NCBI GenBank assembly: GCA_023399465.1
Contig: JAEWPB010000161.1
Span: 1 to 25,983, forward strand
Source of the DNA: Pseudomonadota bacterium
Lineage (GTDB): Bacteria; Pseudomonadota; Alphaproteobacteria; Rhizobiales; Rhizobiaceae
Reading direction: 5' to 3'
Length of the DNA stretch: 25,983 nt
Every line of letters begins with the position of its first letter. Positions within the stretch are counted from its first letter, which is position 1. A program made the translations under genes and the position numbers. The notes under the pieces are model-generated. The model was not told the origin of the DNA and did no database searches. It saw only the letters and a program-made list of their open reading frames with translations. Below are positions 23,666-25,983 of this stretch, one piece after another.

Positions 23666-25155
23666 GGCGAGCGTTCCGCCGGAATGCTGACTTCGACGCG
23701 ACGGTTCCGGGCACGGCCTTCGGCGGTGTCGTTCGTGGCGATCGGGTCGTTCTGTCCGCGGCCCTCGAAGGTGACGCGGCCGGGATCGCCGAGATGGCGC
23801 TTGAGCATGTCCGCGGCCGATTTTGCGCGTGCGGCGGAAATCGCGAAATTGTCGCCAAGCCGGCTGCCCGGACCGACGGGAATGTTATCGGTGTGGCCGG
23901 TAACCAGGACGGCGCCCGGTTCGCTGTCGAGCGCCGCGCCGATTGCCGCGAGAATCGGCTCTTCGGTCCTGGCAAGCTCGGTGCCGGCGGAGGGGAAGGA
24001 GGCGCCGAGCATCCGGATCACGATCCGCTCCCCGGTCCTGGCGACCTCGATGCGGTTGGTCGCGATTTCGTCCTTCAGCGCCGCGCTGATCCGCTCGACC
24101 TGTGTCAGCCGGACGGGCGGGGCGGGCTCGGGAATATCGGGAATGCCGGCCCGCTCCACGACCACCGGGATCGTCGGGACAAGGGCACGGATGTGTTCGG
24201 CGGCGGTCTCGACGCGTCCACGGAGGCTGATGCTCGAAAACGCCCAGAGGGCGATCAGCAGAGCAAGGATCAATCCGCCGGCAATCCACGGCGCCGAGAG
24301 GCTGGCCGGTGGCTTGTAGGGAGCCGAAATGCCGACCCAGGTTGCCGACATGTTTTTCTCGTAGGGGCCGCGGACCCGCCGGATGGTGCGATAGACGTCG
24401 TGCCGCAGGCGGGTCAGTTGCGCAAGGCCGCCCTCCATCACGCGGTACTTGCCGCAAAAACCGATGGCCAGGCATATCGCCATCAGTTCAATGGCATCGA
24501 TCGCGTTTTCCGGCTGATGCAAAAGGTTGGACAACAGGTCGAAGAAGCGTTCGCCGCCCCAGGTCTCGTTGTAGAGCACGCTGACGAGGCTGCCGCTGGC
24601 CCAGCCGCTCGCCGCGCCCCAGCTGGTGTTGAGGATGATGTCGTCGATGGTGGCGCAAAGCGCATAGCGGGTGACCCGGACCAGCTGGTCCGGCACGTTC
24701 TTGGTCATCGCTGCGGTTTCGAAATGGCGGATCTCATCCACGATCCGATGGCGGAACTCGGTAATGTTGTCCGGCTGTGCGCTTTCGGCAAGCCGCCCGG
24801 CGAGCCAGAGAAGCGGCGAGGCGGCGGCGACCAGCGGATTGATCGCAGCGAGGTCGAAGGCCTTGTCGATGCCGGCATCGTTGCGGGAGCGGCTTTCCCG
24901 CGGCAGGGACGAAAACGAGCCGAAGTCGAAATCACTGGCGAAGTCGGCCTGCTTGCGGGACTGGCTGGGCGAAAACAAAAGATCGTCGGAGGCGCCGGGC
25001 TTTGCCGTCGCCGCGGAGCGCGGTTTCTGACCGCCGCCTGCGAACTCGAAAACGCCGGCCGGCAAGGGCCGGCGGCCATGCGGCAGCGGCTGCCTGATGG
25101 TATCGTCGTCGTCGGATAGAAAGGCGGGAAAGTCGGTCAGCTTTCGTCTCCTCAA
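23662..25155 (-). CDS. tssL: T6SS membrane complex protein TssL with OmpA-like peptidoglycan-binding tail
   Basis: TssL (DotU family) sits in the inner membrane with TssM. The frame of up to 497 residues has an acidic/polar N-terminal tail (about 1-95), a DotU domain (about 97-275, with DDIILNTSWG and YNETWGGERFFDLL), one membrane helix (about 289-310) and an OmpA-like domain (about 375-495, with VTGHTDNIPVG and ARNRRVEVSIP) that would anchor to peptidoglycan. The first possible start is TTG 25155, overlapping the tssK stop. CTG 25140 has GAGGAGA at ideal spacing and would make the N-terminus MTDFPAFLSDDDDT, with Thr at position 14. It overlaps the short TssM paralogue by 4 bases. Confidence 0.95.
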   Translation of the reverse strand: MRRRKLTDFPAFLSDDDDTIRQPLPHGRRPLPAGVFEFAGGGQKPRSAATAKPGASDDLLFSPSQSRKQADFASDFDFGSFSSLPRESRSRNDAGIDKAFDLAAINPLVAAASPLLWLAGRLAESAQPDNITEFRHRIVDEIRHFETAAMTKNVPDQLVRVTRYALCATIDDIILNTSWGAASGWASGSLVSVLYNETWGGERFFDLLSNLLHQPENAIDAIELMAICLAIGFCGKYRVMEGGLAQLTRLRHDVYRTIRRVRGPYEKNMSATWVGISAPYKPPASLSAPWIAGGLILALLIALWAFSSISLRGRVETAAEHIRALVPTIPVVVERAGIPDIPEPAPPVRLTQVERISAALKDEIATNRIEVARTGERIVIRMLGASFPSAGTELARTEEPILAAIGAALDSEPGAVLVTGHTDNIPVGPGSRLGDNFAISAARAKSAADMLKRHLGDPGRVTFEGRGQNDPIATNDTAEGRARNRRVEVSIPAERSP

Positions 25156-25983
25156 TCCTTGATGGCCCAGAGCTCTAGCTCGAGCCCCGGGAACTCGCCG
25201 GCGACGTGGATCGTCAGGCCGTTGCCGCTTGCCACCTGCCGCCAGGCGGCGTTGCCGCGGTCGAGCTCGAAATAAGCCTTGCCGGTATGATAGGGGATCT
25301 GGCGCGGGGCGACGGGAAGCGCGCGCGGCATGATGCCGGGCAGGGCGGCGTTCACCAGTTCGGTGATCTGTTCGGCGGCGCCGATCTTGATCTGGCCGAC
25401 AAGACGGCGGATCAGCGTGTCCGAAGGCATGTCGGCCTTGGCGGCGAGCACGAAGGTGTATTTTCCGTAGATAGAGCGATCCGGAACGTCGGCGACGCGA
25501 ATGCCGAAGCGATGTTCGGTAAGCGGGATGGCGATGGCGCTCTGTTCCAGCACGGCGCTCAGCGCCTGGCGCACGGCAGCAACTACCGGCGCAAAGGTCA
25601 GGTTCAGCCGCTCGTGGTCATAGACCGGGAAGGCGCGCGGCCGTCGGTTGGCGCTGGTGAAGGTCGCCAGCTCACCGGCCAGCGCCACGATGTTCTCGAA
25701 AAGCCGTTCGGGGTGCACGCAGGGCGAAGAAGCCACGTGGGCGAACACCGGCTGCCAGCGGTTGATCGTCTGCAGCATCATCATGTCTGTGATCTCGGCG
25801 GCCGTGCCGCCATTCGCGCCCGACAATCGTCCGGCCAGTGCTTCGCCGCGGTGGTTGAGCAGGCCGACGATCTCGGTCAGCAAGCCGGAGAGCACCGGCG
25901 AGACCGCCGCGTCGAGATGTGGCGGAATGTAGCTCTCGTCGAGGACGACCGAATTGTCCGCGCGCACCTCTATGATCCGCGCG
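25152..25983 (-). CDS. tssK: T6SS baseplate protein TssK, C-terminal part (5' end outside window)
   Basis: TssK links the T6SS baseplate to the TssL/TssM membrane complex. About 276 C-terminal residues are present; the frame runs off the window edge in the family motif ARIIEVRADNSVVLDESY. Other conserved blocks are NRRPRAFPVYDHERL, VLEQSAIAIPLTEHRFG, VLAAKADMPSD, LPVAPRQIPYHTGKAYFELD and the terminal HVAGEFPGLELELWAI. Full TssK is about 445 residues, so nearly 40% is missing. Its TGA overlaps the TTG that opens the tssL frame. Tss genes upstream (outside the window) are expected. Confidence 0.96.
   Translation of the reverse strand, partial: ARIIEVRADNSVVLDESYIPPHLDAAVSPVLSGLLTEIVGLLNHRGEALAGRLSGANGGTAAEITDMMMLQTINRWQPVFAHVASSPCVHPERLFENIVALAGELATFTSANRRPRAFPVYDHERLNLTFAPVVAAVRQALSAVLEQSAIAIPLTEHRFGIRVADVPDRSIYGKYTFVLAAKADMPSDTLIRRLVGQIKIGAAEQITELVNAALPGIMPRALPVAPRQIPYHTGKAYFELDRGNAAWRQVASGNGLTIHVAGEFPGLELELWAIKD

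Noticed and set aside
23509..25119. A 536-codon plus-strand open frame opposite tssL and the short tssM paralogue.
   Set aside because: The minus strand holds clear TssL and IcmF proteins; the plus-strand product is low-complexity and Arg/Gly/Asp-rich.

Overview
The window (25,983 bases, GC-rich, tightly packed) looks like the chromosome of an alphaproteobacterium of the order Hyphomicrobiales/Rhizobiales, probably Rhizobiaceae. The grounds are acetyl-CoA synthetase divergent from a DUF1013/TrcR-type regulator found only in alphaproteobacteria, and the character of the type VI secretion (T6SS) proteins. Species cannot be fixed from sequence reading alone. No tRNA, rRNA, CRISPR array or insertion sequence was seen, and no gene-free stretch exceeds 300 bases.

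Region 1 (1-5839) is mostly housekeeping. It holds the 5' part of acs (minus), a trcR-like regulator with a candidate promoter and terminator, an rluA-rsmJ pair of RNA-modification genes, and a DMT-family exporter divergent from a DapB-like NAD(P) dehydrogenase. Region 2 (5945-6856) is a solitary lower-GC HNH nuclease with an unassigned, possibly base-reading N-terminal domain. It looks like a horizontally acquired, McrA-like restriction gene.

Region 3 (6911-13025) is a signalling island. A minus-strand soluble SpoIIE/PP2C phosphatase is divergent from a compact five-gene plus-strand operon. The operon holds two copies of a kinase-like plus STAS-like module related to SiaB/SiaC (slr1658/slr1659-type) and one membrane sensor phosphatase (SiaA-like: large extracytoplasmic domain, HAMP, PP2C). 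The downstream copy looks catalytically intact, with an N-box, a GSGLGL box and Ser-Ser in the STAS-like loop. The upstream copy is degenerate: the key Asn and glycine box are lost, both Ser positions are substituted, and the STAS-like domain is fused to a SAM-dependent methyltransferase. No diguanylate cyclase (SiaD) is present, so the methyltransferase is the candidate output.

Region 4 (12985-25983, minus strand) is part of a T6SS operon. In transcription order it holds tssK (partial), tssL with an OmpA-like peptidoglycan-binding tail, a short TssM paralogue, full-length tssM, tssF, tssG, a methyltransferase with a regulatory domain, and a small Ser/Thr kinase whose catalytic loop has His where Asn is usual. 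Most junctions overlap by a few bases. The last gene overlaps tail-to-tail with the last gene of the region 3 operon. The two operons together hold one Ser/Thr kinase, two PP2C phosphatases, two SiaB-like proteins, two STAS-like domains and two methyltransferases beside a secretion machine. A link between this signalling set and T6SS activity is plausible but is an inference from position.
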